DNA of 64,000 bases from Sipunculus nudus (lineage: Eukaryota; Annelida; Sipuncula; Golfingiida; Sipunculidae), in contig CM049321.1 of assembly GCA_026874595.1 (NCBI GenBank), positions 47,957,797 to 48,021,796 of the forward strand, written 5' to 3'. A program made the translations under genes and the position numbers. The notes below the pieces were generated by a model. The model was given only the letters and a program-made list of their open reading frames with translations, was not told the DNA's origin and did not search any database. Below are positions 24,484 through 35,339 of the stretch, piece after piece. Numbering within the stretch: the first letter of the stretch is position 1; each line of letters begins with the position of its first letter.

Positions 24484-24640
24484 ATAGTCGCCAGCCTAAG
24501 TCTGGCGACTATTGGCTAATTGTCGTGCCTGTCTGTTGCTTGCCGGAATCAAAGATTCGGCAAGCATCTCGATTACCCGCGTATGTTTGTTGCTTGCCGG
24601 AAATCTTCGATTTTCGCAAGCATGTTGATCAATCCCGTAT
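24484..24640. repeat. Cluster of three hairpins with a 54-56 bp tandem unit
   Basis: First hairpin: arms 24,484-24,494 and 24,502-24,512 (atagtcgccag), perfect 11 bp stem and 7 nt loop. Second: 24,538-24,565, gcttgccg and aatc paired with gatt and cggcaagc. Third: 24,592-24,621, same outline but imperfect. The second and third lie in two tandem units of 54-56 bp. They stand at the start of the dispersed repeat that follows. Confidence 0.75.
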
Positions 24641-25979
24641 GTTCCTCTGTTTGTTTGTTTGTCTGTCTGTATATCCGAGCGCTACAGGCCACAATTTTGC
24701 ACAAATCGTTCTGAAACTTATAGATAAAGCGTAAGATCTCTTTTCCTCGTAGTCTATTGTTTTTGGTCATGATCGTTCAAGGGTCAAGGTCAGTGTCACC
24801 AAAAAACCTAAAATGTTTCTTTTCTTCATATCTTCGTCAATGATAGCCACTTATTCTGTAGCTCATTTTATTCCTCATTATGTTGGCTTTCCATGTGTAA
24901 GCAATTTAGTCCGGTCAATGGTTACCATGGTAACGTATCTTTTGTGGGAAAATCGGAAAATTCGAAAATTTCCCTCCAAATTTCTAATTTTTTAAGTTAG
25001 AGAGGTCTAGTTTTCTGCACTGTGTAGCATTTAATATGCTCTGTGCGAAATTTATGCAAGTCTTGCAGAATCTTGTGCCATTTGTCGTCAAATGAGACTT
25101 TTCGAGATTTCATTACAATTTAGAAGTCGCAGTTTTACAGCTAACTTGTTTTTTCATTTTTCGAAAATAGCCACCAAGGGGCGTGGTACTTGATACACTA
25201 CAACTTATCATTTTTCCGCAGTATCTAAAAAAAAATAAGCATATAACATTTTTTTTGATCGCATCTTAAACTAGGATCATTGCCTTATTCCTTCGTACAT
25301 ATAGCCTTATGCTGCCGTTACCATGGTACCAAATGTTGGGGTAAAACTTGACAATCAGAAAACATTAAGTTTTTGGCTTAAATCTCTGTTAATATTTATG
25401 CTACAAGGATCTAGTTTTTCGCATAAGGCAGCATTCCCTTAGTTCTAAGTCATTCAATCGCAAATGTCGTCAAATCTCGCTCGGTTTATCGTCACACGAG
25501 AAATAACGAGATTTAACAGAAATGCTTATAACCTGATCACCTTTTAAGCTAAAGAGCAGCAGTTGTTTTCAGCATTTGGTAGCTTTTCTTAGAGCTAAAT
25601 AGGATTCAATTGCAAATCTCGCCAAATCTCGGATCATCTCCATCCATTTCCCACCAAACGAGAAATTCGAGATTTTAAACAAATATCTATATCTCGACTA
25701 TTTTAATGCTACAAGGGTCTAGATTTTAATAGTTCCTGGATTTTTTTAGGAGATTAAAGTGACACGAGTGCGTCAAATCTCGCACCATTTGGCGTCAAAC
25801 GAGAACAGAGGACCATTTAAACAAATGCCTATAATGCTGTCTTTTTTTGCACTACAGACATATGGTTTTCAGCATGTGACAGCGTCTGACACTCTCTGTC
25901 ACATTATGTGATCATATTGCAATTTTCGACAAATCTCGCCTCGTTTTTCATCAAAAGATGAAGATACATTCAATTGCCG
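24640..25979. repeat. Dispersed repeat, copy 1, with ~150 bp internal units
   Basis: After the word tttggtcatgatcg and TCAAGGTCA (24,784), the sequence carries diverged units about 150 bp apart, each with an imperfect palindrome of the type aaatctcg ... caaacgaga ... cgagattt (near 25,070, 25,480, 25,620, 25,770 and 25,930). The same outline recurs at 27,030-28,500 and 38,150-38,660. No coding frame. Likely a non-autonomous transposon or satellite-derived element. Confidence 0.7.
25675..25979. repeat. 305 bp direct repeat, copy 1
   Basis: Matches 26,685-26,989 with no difference seen by eye, offset exactly 1010 bp. Such identity inside an otherwise diverged repeat points to a recent local duplication or an assembly error. 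Confidence 0.9.
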
Positions 25980-26684
25980 TGAGCACAAGTGGCTCCAGGG
26001 TTGACCGGTAAGTGCCGTCAAAGCTATTACAGTTGCAAGTTGGCGTGCCCGGTCGTCCATGAATCTCACAAAGCAGCATTGAAAAGAGGACAAAAGCCGC
26101 TAAATGTGAGGTGGACACACCTGTGATTTTCATTGTGTCCCATCGGACGGCCACTGGTGTTGCCAGGAACCACTGGCAAATCTTTCAAACCAGGGAGGGA
26201 TCGCCGATTTTGTAGTTTGGTGTATCAAAATATGGGCTGATCCCTGGTTAGCAGTTGGGGGCAGGGGTTAAATTTTAATTATACTTCAAGTATATTTAAT
26301 AAAAAATAAAATATCTCGAAACTATTTTTTTCTTTTAGAAAATATCCACCAGATGGCGCTGCAGCAATCATTATTGTTCCATATCACCAAAACTAGAGAC
26401 AGTGTCACAACATTGATGATTGCAGCATCTGAAATTAGATTTAATGTGTTTATCCTTGTGGGGACTCTGTCATATTCATCCATTACCATAGTGACCTAAT
26501 ATAGGTTACAATTCTTGAAATTCAAAGTACGGAGATTTATTCTTATAGACTGTGGCTTATTTTATTCATGCTATCCATTCTCTATGGCATGATTACATGG
26601 CCTTCACTTGGAGTTTTTCCGTCTGTCTGTTTGTCTGTATACCCATATGCGACTTTTGAAAATCAGCCAAACCACATAAAGATG

Positions 26685-26989
26685 TTAAACAAATATCTAT
26701 ATCTCGACTATTTTAATGCTACAAGGGTCTAGATTTTAATAGTTCCTGGATTTTTTTAGGAGATTAAAGTGACACGAGTGCGTCAAATCTCGCACCATTT
26801 GGCGTCAAACGAGAACAGAGGACCATTTAAACAAATGCCTATAATGCTGTCTTTTTTTGCACTACAGACATATGGTTTTCAGCATGTGACAGCGTCTGAC
26901 ACTCTCTGTCACATTATGTGATCATATTGCAATTTTCGACAAATCTCGCCTCGTTTTTCATCAAAAGATGAAGATACATTCAATTGCCG
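26685..26989. repeat. 305 bp direct repeat, copy 2
   Basis: Second copy. Flanks differ on both sides (gatgttaaac versus gattttaaac on the left; ttgccgatgt versus ttgccgtgag on the right), so the limits are clear. The 705 bp between copies (25,980-26,684) holds no supported gene. Confidence 0.9.
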
Positions 26990-27029
26990 ATGTGCTTCTA
27001 TTTCCCCCAAGATAGGGGTTTTTCATATG

Positions 27030-28500
27030 ATCAGATCTAAATATTCCCTGTCTGTCTGCCTAGTAATTGTCCGGCTAATTCGCCGTCTTCTTTCCGGTGC
27101 TTTCCGGCAAGCGTTCGACCTCTGGTCGTCTAGTTTGTTTGTGGGTCTGTTTGTCCGCACTCTACAGGTCGCAGTTTTGCAGCAATCGATCTGAAACTTA
27201 TAGGAAAAGTGTAAAATCGGTAACTGTCGAAGCCTTTTGTTTTTGGCCATGATCGATTCAAGGTCAAGGTCAGGGTCACCAAAAACATTAAAACGGTTTT
27301 TCCTTTATATCTTTGTCAAAATTTATCGTAGCCACATAAACTGCAGTTCATTTTACTTGTCATTCCGGGGTCTTTCCTCCAGTGACCTTATTGTCCCAGT
27401 CTGTTGTAAGCAGGGGTGCGTATTTTTTGGGAAGAAATTATGAAATTTGATTTATTTTTTTTTTAATTTGTGATTTTTAAAGCTACAGAGGTCTGTTTTT
27501 TTTGTAATAGGTAGTATTTAATAAGGTGTTTATCATACAACTGAAGTGTCCTAAAATCTTGCACCATTTCGCGTCAAACGAGATTTTCTGAGATTTCATA
27601 AAATATAACCTAGAGGTCGCAATTGTTTAACAATGCCTTTGAAAGTGAAATATTTTGTGTAATTTATAAATATCTCGACATTTATTTTCATTTTTTTTTA
27701 AATAGTCACTAGGGGGCGTAGTCCCTGAAACACTGTACCATATCATTTTCTGAAATATCTAAAAAATATTTAACATGTCCCAATATTTATCGTCGTATCT
27801 AATGCTAGGATCATTGGCTTATTCCTGCACACATGTAGCTCTCTTCTCCCATTACCATGGATACCTAATTTTGGGGTAAAAATTGGCATTCTGAAAATAT
27901 GGAGTTTTTGGCTTCTATCTCTGTTAATATTTATGCTACAAAGGTACAGTTTTTGGATTAAAGTAGCATTCCCTTCGTTCTAAGTAATTCAATTACAAGA
28001 TTCGTCTCATATATTCCCGTTTACCGTCAAACGAGAAATTACAAGATTTCACAGAAATACTTATTACTTGATCACAGTGAATGCTAAGGAGGAGTAGTTT
28101 TCAGCATTTGATAGCATCTCGGAAGCTTTACATGGTAAAATCGCAAATCTCACCAAATCTCGCATCATCTCCCACCAAACGAGGTTATTTCGAGATTTCG
28201 GACAAATGTCTATATCGCGGTCATTTAAATGCTAGAGTTTCTGTTATTTTACCGTTCAAGAATCATTTGACTATTTTTAAGTGACATAAGTGTATATATC
28301 GTCATATCTCGCACCATTTGTGCGAGATATGACGAGATATTTCAAACGAGAACATGGGACCATTCAGAGAAATGCCTTTAATTCTGTCACTTTGGCGCTA
28401 TAGACCTATAGTTTACAGCATTTGATAGCGTTTAACACTCTCGGTCACATTATGTGATTATATTGTAGGTTTCATCAAATCTCCCATCGTTTTTCTCAAA
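27030..28500. repeat. Dispersed repeat, copy 2
   Basis: Same organisation as the copy at 24.64 kb: tttttggccatgatcgattc, stacked TCAAGGTCA sites at 27,258-27,272, cttatt words, then the palindromic aaatctcg...cgagattt units. The left limit of the 10 kb tandem duplication (27,738) falls inside this element. Confidence 0.7.
28299..28335. repeat. Perfect 16 bp hairpin
   Basis: tcgtcatatctcgcac, a 5 nt loop, then its exact reverse complement. It is the most regular member of the aaatctcg/cgagattt palindromes and recurs unchanged at 38,463-38,499. Confidence 0.85.
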
Positions 28501-28816
28501 TAATGAAAGAACATCCCAATCCCGTGACCGTAAATGGCGGCAGTGTGTGATAGTAAATGTCGCCAGGGGCATTACATTTGACAGTTTGAGCAATGTCTAT
28601 TGGTGTGCGATGGTCCTTGACGCGGCACAACTGGGAGTGACCCCACCTGTGTTTTTATTTGGCGCATCATTTCATGCTTTGTATGGACGCACTTTGAGAA
28701 TTTCCATGCATTGACAGCTTAATAACCGGTTCTAAAGGGTAATCCCTTGAAACAAACAAAGAAAGAGGATCCCCCGAAATGTTTCTAAATGCAGTGATTG
28801 TGTTGATGGCAAACAC

Positions 28817-28820
<4 letters not shown>

Positions 28821-28863
<43 letters not shown>
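28821..28863. repeat. (TA)n microsatellite, 43 bp
   Basis: The equivalent tract in copy 2 (38,985-39,043) is about 16 bp longer and is the main length difference in the near-identical part of the duplication. Confidence 0.95.
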
Positions 28864-28865
<2 letters not shown>

Positions 28866-29044
28866 GTCAGATTTGTTATCAACTGGGCTATATCAGCAAA
28901 CTATTAGGAATATACAGGAGTACTCACCGCTTTAGGAAGTTTTAACCGTTGAAACGTTGTGTCGTCTGGTGGAGGTCATCCACCGGTCTGGGGTAGAATG
29001 TTAAATGAAGGCAGTTGAATCAGTTCATCTGCTGTGGTTTCAAC

Positions 29045-29520
29045 TTTTGTCCTGAAACCTCTTATGTTCATCAATCGTGATTAGGTTTATCAGCTCCAGA
29101 AGACTGATTATGCAACCTGTTTTTTTCTACATATATTTTCATGTATTTTTTTTAATTATTTAAACTGCCATATTATCAAATTCAGATAAATTTCCTGGCT
29201 GTGGTGCCGTTAAACCTCATATGTTTTTTTATCATGATTGGTTTCATTAATTGCCAAAGAATGGTGGTGCCCCGTGTATTTTTTTTTTATTTTTAGGGAA
29301 TCTTTCTTAATTTTTAGGACTGTCAATTTACAATAATGTTGTCCGTTTCTCAAATGTTTTCATCTCGTTTCATGAAACCTGATGTGTTCATTGATCCTAA
29401 ATTATTCAATCAGCTGCTTAAGACTACTAGTGCCACCTGTAATTTTGATTCATTTGTTTTCTTCTATTTTTGAAATCATCAAATCACAGTATATCTGATT
29501 CAATATTAATTAATCACTAC
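29045..29520. repeat. Three degenerate ~160 bp tandem units
   Basis: Each unit has a core of the type gaaacct-atgtgttcat-gat, followed by a ttatcag/ttcatta word and gtgccacctg-like text (near 29,055, 29,210 and 29,370). Units are strongly diverged. The same set lies at 39,225-39,700 in the second duplicate. Confidence 0.55.
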
Positions 29521-29529
29521 CAGTTTTCA

Positions 29530-32500
29530 GGTAAATTATACTTTTTATTTGATTTGTGTATTTCACACTGGAATGGTGCCAGTTGTAGGATCGATCTGCA
29601 CATGTGTGTCTAGGTCACCATTACCTTATTTGCATATATTTAATGTTTATATAAAAAAAATGTATCTGGGACCATATCCAATACCAGCATGTCACTTAGC
29701 TGAGCGTCATGACCAACAGGGCCTTTGTTGAAATTCTGTATAAACCTTTTATTAACCTTGACGGGTTAAAATACTTTCTAATTTTATTCAAAAAATGGAT
29801 TTAGATTCTTTGAAAATTTGTTTTGTTTATTCAATTTGCTTTGTCATTTAAAAAGTGAACTTACAGGACACGGCTGTCTTTATTAGTGTATATACAATTT
29901 CTGAAGCGTTATAATAAGCTTTGCATACAGTCACCTTACGAAACACACGAAAAAATGTAATCTCCTTAATATTGGCATATTAAAGGCGAGAAGAAATATA
30001 TGAATATTCTTAACTTTTGGTTGTTATTTTGGATTTGATCATGTGGATCAATGAGTTATGAAGAGTTGTTTTCATAGTAATTTTCTGGTTCATGCTCCCA
30101 GTTCTCCATGATCGGACTAGCAATAATCTGAATATTGCACATTTGTTCTTTACTTAACTTTTAAAGTATGTTCTGCTTCTTAGTGCCGTTTGAGTTTGGG
30201 GAAAATTATGGAGCTATTTTTATGCAATATGTTACAGTGATAAAACAATACAAACACTTTAATTATAAATACTTGACTTTTATACTCATCATAAAGCTTT
30301 ATCAGTGACTGGGCAGTATGGTGTCTTATCATTCACCATAATTTATATATTTCTTTACCTACAAGGTTGTTGCTATAGTCCTCGCTTCATTAACTGATAT
30401 CTAGACATTAGAGATATTTTCAACAATATTCAACTTTAGTGCCTTGGCCATATCTTTCATTTGTACCAGGACCTATTGTTTAATGGACACTGGCAATGAT
30501 AGCTCTAAGTGTAAAAAAAACATGAACAGTTGTTTTGTACATTTTTCTGAAATTCATTAATTTAGTCCTTCAGTTTTTTTTAGGTATTATTCATCTAACC
30601 TAAGCACTGTATACATGAATAAACTATTTCTTACATAAAAAACACTGTACACTATAAAGAAAGCTGTTCTGGTCTGCGTTTCATTAATTTCATATCCTAA
30701 TATTTGATATACACATAATGAGGCATGCTTTAATCCCAGCTGACTTTTAAGACATCTGAGCTTGCTGGGCAATTATTATGCAAGTACTTCCAACTTACAA
30801 AATAAAGAGGTCCTGGTAATTTCCGATCAGAAACTCTTTGTTCAGGGTGACATATTCTGCAAGCTCTCAGATAAAAACGCAATTACATGTATGGTAATTT
30901 TCCAGATTTACACATTCCATTCTGTCACCTTGTAAAAATGGTACAGCCTTAATGTTTCTAGACCTATGGAAATGGCACGCACAGTTAAAAAATGTTGTTA
31001 TTTTGTGTTGACATTGTTGTGAAAGCTTCTCAATAATGATTGCTTGGCTTGCTTTGTCATTTGCTATGCAAGTTTATCTTAAATAGCTTTGTTGATGATG
31101 CAAGACAATCGGTGCAAAATTAGTTAACTGTCATGCCCATTGATCAATTGTTGAAAACTTTAGCTTAACATATTTGGTTGTTCACAAAGACTTGCAAATG
31201 CTTTCACAAATGCTTTCTTCTGCTACTATCTTAGTTTTTTTTGTAAATGCATACACCAGTATCCTTCAATGTTTTATTTCCTACTGAATATTAGTATTTG
31301 CAGGTTTCCCCTGATGCCTATGGTTTTATGTCTTTTGCCATTAGTGCCAGATAATAGAAACTATAATATATTTAAGACAAACTGCAATGTTCACCAAGGG
31401 GTGCTATTAGTTTAAAATAATGAGTCTTTTATTTTTTTATTATATGGTGTTCATATAGGCCATTAAGATAAAATAAATGCAGAATAAGGGTAAATATTAA
31501 CAGTATTTATATATCTCAATATTCAATTGATGTGACCTAGCTATGAGATGTTTACTCTGCTGTTTATATCAAATTAAGGGTGTACCTTAATTTTATTATA
31601 GATATACGGGTTAATAAATTTGAATATAAAACTATTTAAAAGGAAAAATGTATAAACTTGAGGAATTTTTTTTCGCAGCCTGAACATTGTTAGGGCCACG
31701 CTTGAAAAAGTGGATGCCCTAAAGGAATCATCCTGTCTGCCTGACTGTCTAGCTGTACATCCAATTTGTTTCCATATGATAACTAGTTTGGATTGATAGA
31801 CTGAATTCAGACCTGATATGTATACAAGTAACCAACAGTTAAATAAGAACCATATTAGTCTAGGGGTCACAAAGTTGGAGTTCATGTTCACATGACTCAC
31901 TTCTTAGAAAAATATGAACACAATTTAACGGCCAGGTTTTCATCCCAAACCTTCTATCTTTCAGATATGACTAACCTACAAGTGGAGAATAATCGTATTG
32001 ATTTTGTAAATACTGCTCTCTCATTACTCATATGAATAACCACAGTTTGAAATCATTTTTAGCTAGTAGAACTTTCCATTCTGGTACATTCCAAAGAGCA
32101 TATCAATATATGTGCGTCCACAGTGCCTGAACAGACCCAAACCATCTAGAACATAAAGAACGCTGCATCTCCACGTTTCACACTTCTCCCACAAGCCAGA
32201 GCCCAACTCGCACGTCTCCCATAGCAACGAACAGGGCTAGCACCTAACACGAATCAGAATGCCTGCGCCTTATAAACAGATACATGTAACACTGTTGGCG
32301 CTTGAATCTATTAACCCATTCACGGAAATTGACCTCACCATGAACTTTACGTAACCTTAAAAGCATATTCATTTTATGTATAATCATAAGATTTACTGTT
32401 CCATGCAGCCAATCAGGTCTCCGATATTACTGTTAACCGTGAGTCATGTGACCAAAATATAATCTGCGTAATTTGGGAGACCTCCCCCAAACAGAACTGT

Positions 32501-33120
32501 ATTATGTGCTAGTACCCTTGTCGGCATGTATACCTGCATATTTTTTTAATACAAATAATACAGTAAATGTACACCACCATACTTAACATATTTTGGAAGA
32601 GATGCCTTTATATAAGTAACCTTATTTTATTTTACTAGGCATTTCTTTATATTAGCTTTTTATTTAAGAAAAAACATATATTTTGAATAAATTAATGCAA
32701 ATTTTATGAAAAATCAATATAGATGTAAGTATAATATGTAATAATTATCGAGATTTAAGTTCAATGCTTGAAAATTCGCATTTTTTATTTTATATACAAT
32801 GATTTATATACAAAATCAAATAAAAGCATAATTTAAACACATTTTGGCTTAAGAATTCAAGAATACCTTTCTATCAATAAAACGACTATTTTATAATAAA
32901 GACTTTGTGAGGCCTGTTAAGAAAAATTTTGTCGCAACCCCTCTTCTAAGATTGATAAGCATACCAAATTCTTAAGAATTGAATGGATTAATTATTGTAA
33001 AATGAAATTCCTAATGAACTTCAAATGAAAAGATTATTGTGAGATTTGGTTGCGGGCTTACTTTTGGTTAAAATGCCGGATGGGGCATGTGCGGGCTGAA
33101 ACCTAAATATGCGGGGTGGG
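29530..33120. other. Gene-free stretch in duplication copy 1
   Basis: AT-rich DNA with only short open frames, the longest 108 codons at 31,574-31,900 (minus), none with a recognisable domain. Their exact repetition in copy 2 reflects the recent duplication, not coding constraint. Confidence 0.5.
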
Positions 33121-33127
33121 GGCGGGT

Positions 33128-33131
<4 letters not shown>

Positions 33132-33167
<36 letters not shown>
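33132..33167. repeat. (TA)n microsatellite
   Basis: 36 bp of TA; the tract in copy 2 (43,312-43,347) has the same length. Confidence 0.9.
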
Positions 33168-33169
<2 letters not shown>

Positions 33170-34813
33170 CATAGTATAGTTGGAAAAGTCATGATGTAGT
33201 GTACGGTGAGTCATGTTCTAACAACTGGGCTTCCATGTTTATGTCTACTACAAAAACAGCAAAACTTCATTCATGATTACCTAGTACATGTATAAATGAT
33301 TGGTATATTTAGTTGTAATCATGGTATACCTGTCCCAATGCACCTCCTCCGTGGTCGTATGAGTGTAACCCTATTTACTCAGAAAACATTATACGCAGTT
33401 TATACGCAAACGTGTTATGTTTTATGTAAAGGGTGCGCTCGCTCGTGTGTGCTTTCCCTCAATATACATTAAGAAATTGTTTATCGACCAAACACTTAGG
33501 TCAGTAAAACCAACATCTTGAGATGATTATAATTTTCTAATGGGCCTATGCATAATTAACCTTTCTAAGTCACTTTTTATTGATACACCTTAGGCCCTCT
33601 ATGGGGACCCGAGATCAATACTATGATCAATGAGAGCTGGCCTTGAAAAATAACCCAGTCCTTTGTCATTTTAAGTTGACCAATAGGGCAAACTTTGAGT
33701 AATGCCGAAAACTGCACAGCTATAACAGTATTTACTATCACAATGGTATTTCTTTAACACAGCCTGTAGACTCGATAGTTTGCGTGGCTAATTGACATAA
33801 AGAAAATCATGCGTGTGTGTATATTTATATGCATGATCGGCGATATTTCCTGTTGAATACCAAGACAAACTCTTGGGAGACATGGAAAATTTAGCACATA
33901 AGATGCTAAGTTAAAACATATGATTGCAACTATATTTTTCCTCTGATTTGTCCGGGGTGATTCAATACATTTAAATAGCCAGAAATTATAGGAAATGAGA
34001 ATAATCTGTTCTGATATTCAAACTTTCACCCAGGACACCCCTCACTCGTGTAGGGGCAAAACTACCGCCTAAAGAAAGCAATTTGGCCAAGGTGTGATGG
34101 GGATCCTCATGTATTAAAAGTTTCTGTTTGTTAACGCATACAGATTGAGTGTAGTGAAAAAAGAATATTGAATAAGCAGCTTTGCATTGCGTGCGGAAAT
34201 AACCAAGTAAATTCTCTATGATGATGTCAAGATAAACACCGTCTGTTGTTAGTCGTCAAATTCCTTTTCATCAGCACCTGTATTCTTCTTCCATACAAAA
34301 GTAGCGTGTGCAAATGCACACTTTGACATTCGAAAGAATGTCATAATAATATGATATCATTTCAATCCGTTAAACATTAACGAAAAGAATATGATGACAA
34401 AAATTGTTATAGTTGACAAAATTCTTCAAAATTTAATAAACTGTGATTTCCTCAAGGAGTAAAATCAGGACTTGATTGGAATAACTAGTGAGAATCCAAA
34501 GGATGCACAAGGGATAAAGGGTTTTATGTATTGTTCGTTTCTGAGGCAAGAAATCTCTCCATTTGTTTGTGTTTTTCTCTGAAAATAAACTTGCTCGACC
34601 CCCCCCCCCCCCACCCTACACACACACACACATCTTAGAACTGGATTCTGATAATACCATTGATACAGTTGTATATTATTTTATTGAATAAATGTTAGAG
34701 AAGGTCAAAAATGTAACAATGCCCTGTGTGGTATAGCTTATAACTAACAAAGTAGGTAAAATCAAACGTGGTCCTGGATTTATGGCCCTTTTGTAGTCCT
34801 TGGGGAGAAATGG

Positions 34814-35014
34814 TTATTTATCTGGGGAAGTTTGTGAACCAGGAGCGAAGCTGTTGGTCCTGGGAATAAAATATGCTGGCAATTCCATGCGCTGAAGATC
34901 TGGTGCATTGAACATTTGTGGAGGTACATAAATGTATGGGGGTAGTCCGTGCGATGTCCTATTGTCACTGTTATAAATGTTAGGCGAAGAAAAACCAATG
35001 GCAAGTAATAACAA
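34814..35014 (-). CDS. Candidate terminal exon, function unknown
   Basis: A 66-codon open frame follows a possible acceptor (tgtattgcag on the minus strand). It reads LLLAIGFSSPN, then a proline-rich tail with GLPPYIYVPPQMFNAPDLQR and RTNSFAPGSQTSPDK before a stop. An AATAAA signal lies 130 bp downstream on the same strand (plus 34,680-34,685). The frame is also open in copy 2 with two amino-acid changes and one silent change. No homologue recognised, no upstream exon identified and the older gene A block lacks it, so coding status is doubtful. Confidence 0.25.
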   Translation of the reverse strand: MLLLAIGFSSPNIYNSDNRTSHGLPPYIYVPPQMFNAPDLQRMELPAYFIPRTNSFAPGSQTSPDK

Positions 35015-35040
35015 TGCTGCAATACAGTATATACAACCTT

Positions 35041-35260
35041 GGCTTGGACAGTCGAGTGGTAAAACGCTCAGCTTTCTCCGCTGGCGACCCGGGTTCGATC
35101 CCCTGTGTTTTAGAATGGGTGGTAGATGCCAAAAAAGGTCGGTGGTTTCCTCCGGGTTCTCCGGTTTCCTCCACCTCTACGGACTACCAAGTCATCCGTG
35201 CCATGGAGACTGCCTTGATTAGTTATAATAACTGTTTGTACAATCCAGGGATAATAAATC
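35041..35260 (+). mobile_element. tRNA-derived SINE, copy 1
   Basis: A tRNA-like head with an A-box-like segment (ggacagtcgagtggtaaaac) and a strong B box (GGGTTCGATCCCC, 35,091-35,103), followed by a tRNA-unrelated body with two copies of the word tttcctcc around gggttctccgg, then a TA-rich microsatellite in place of a tail. The tRNA part lacks a foldable acceptor stem, so it is not a tRNA gene. Confidence 0.75.
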
Positions 35261-35279
35261 AGTTTATATGTATACATAT

Positions 35280-35285
<6 letters not shown>

Positions 35286-35339
<54 letters not shown>
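35286..35339. repeat. (TA)n tail of the SINE, 54 bp
   Basis: Directly follows the SINE body. In the second copy the same tract has shrunk to about 17 bp (45,452-45,468). Confidence 0.85.

Noticed and set aside
31574-31900. 108-codon minus-strand frame conserved at 41,753-42,079
   Set aside because: Conservation is explained by the near-identical recent duplication; no domain and no sign of coding constraint.
35041-35112. tRNA gene
   Set aside because: A and B boxes are present but the ends do not pair as an acceptor stem, and a SINE body and tail follow. Called as a tRNA-derived SINE.
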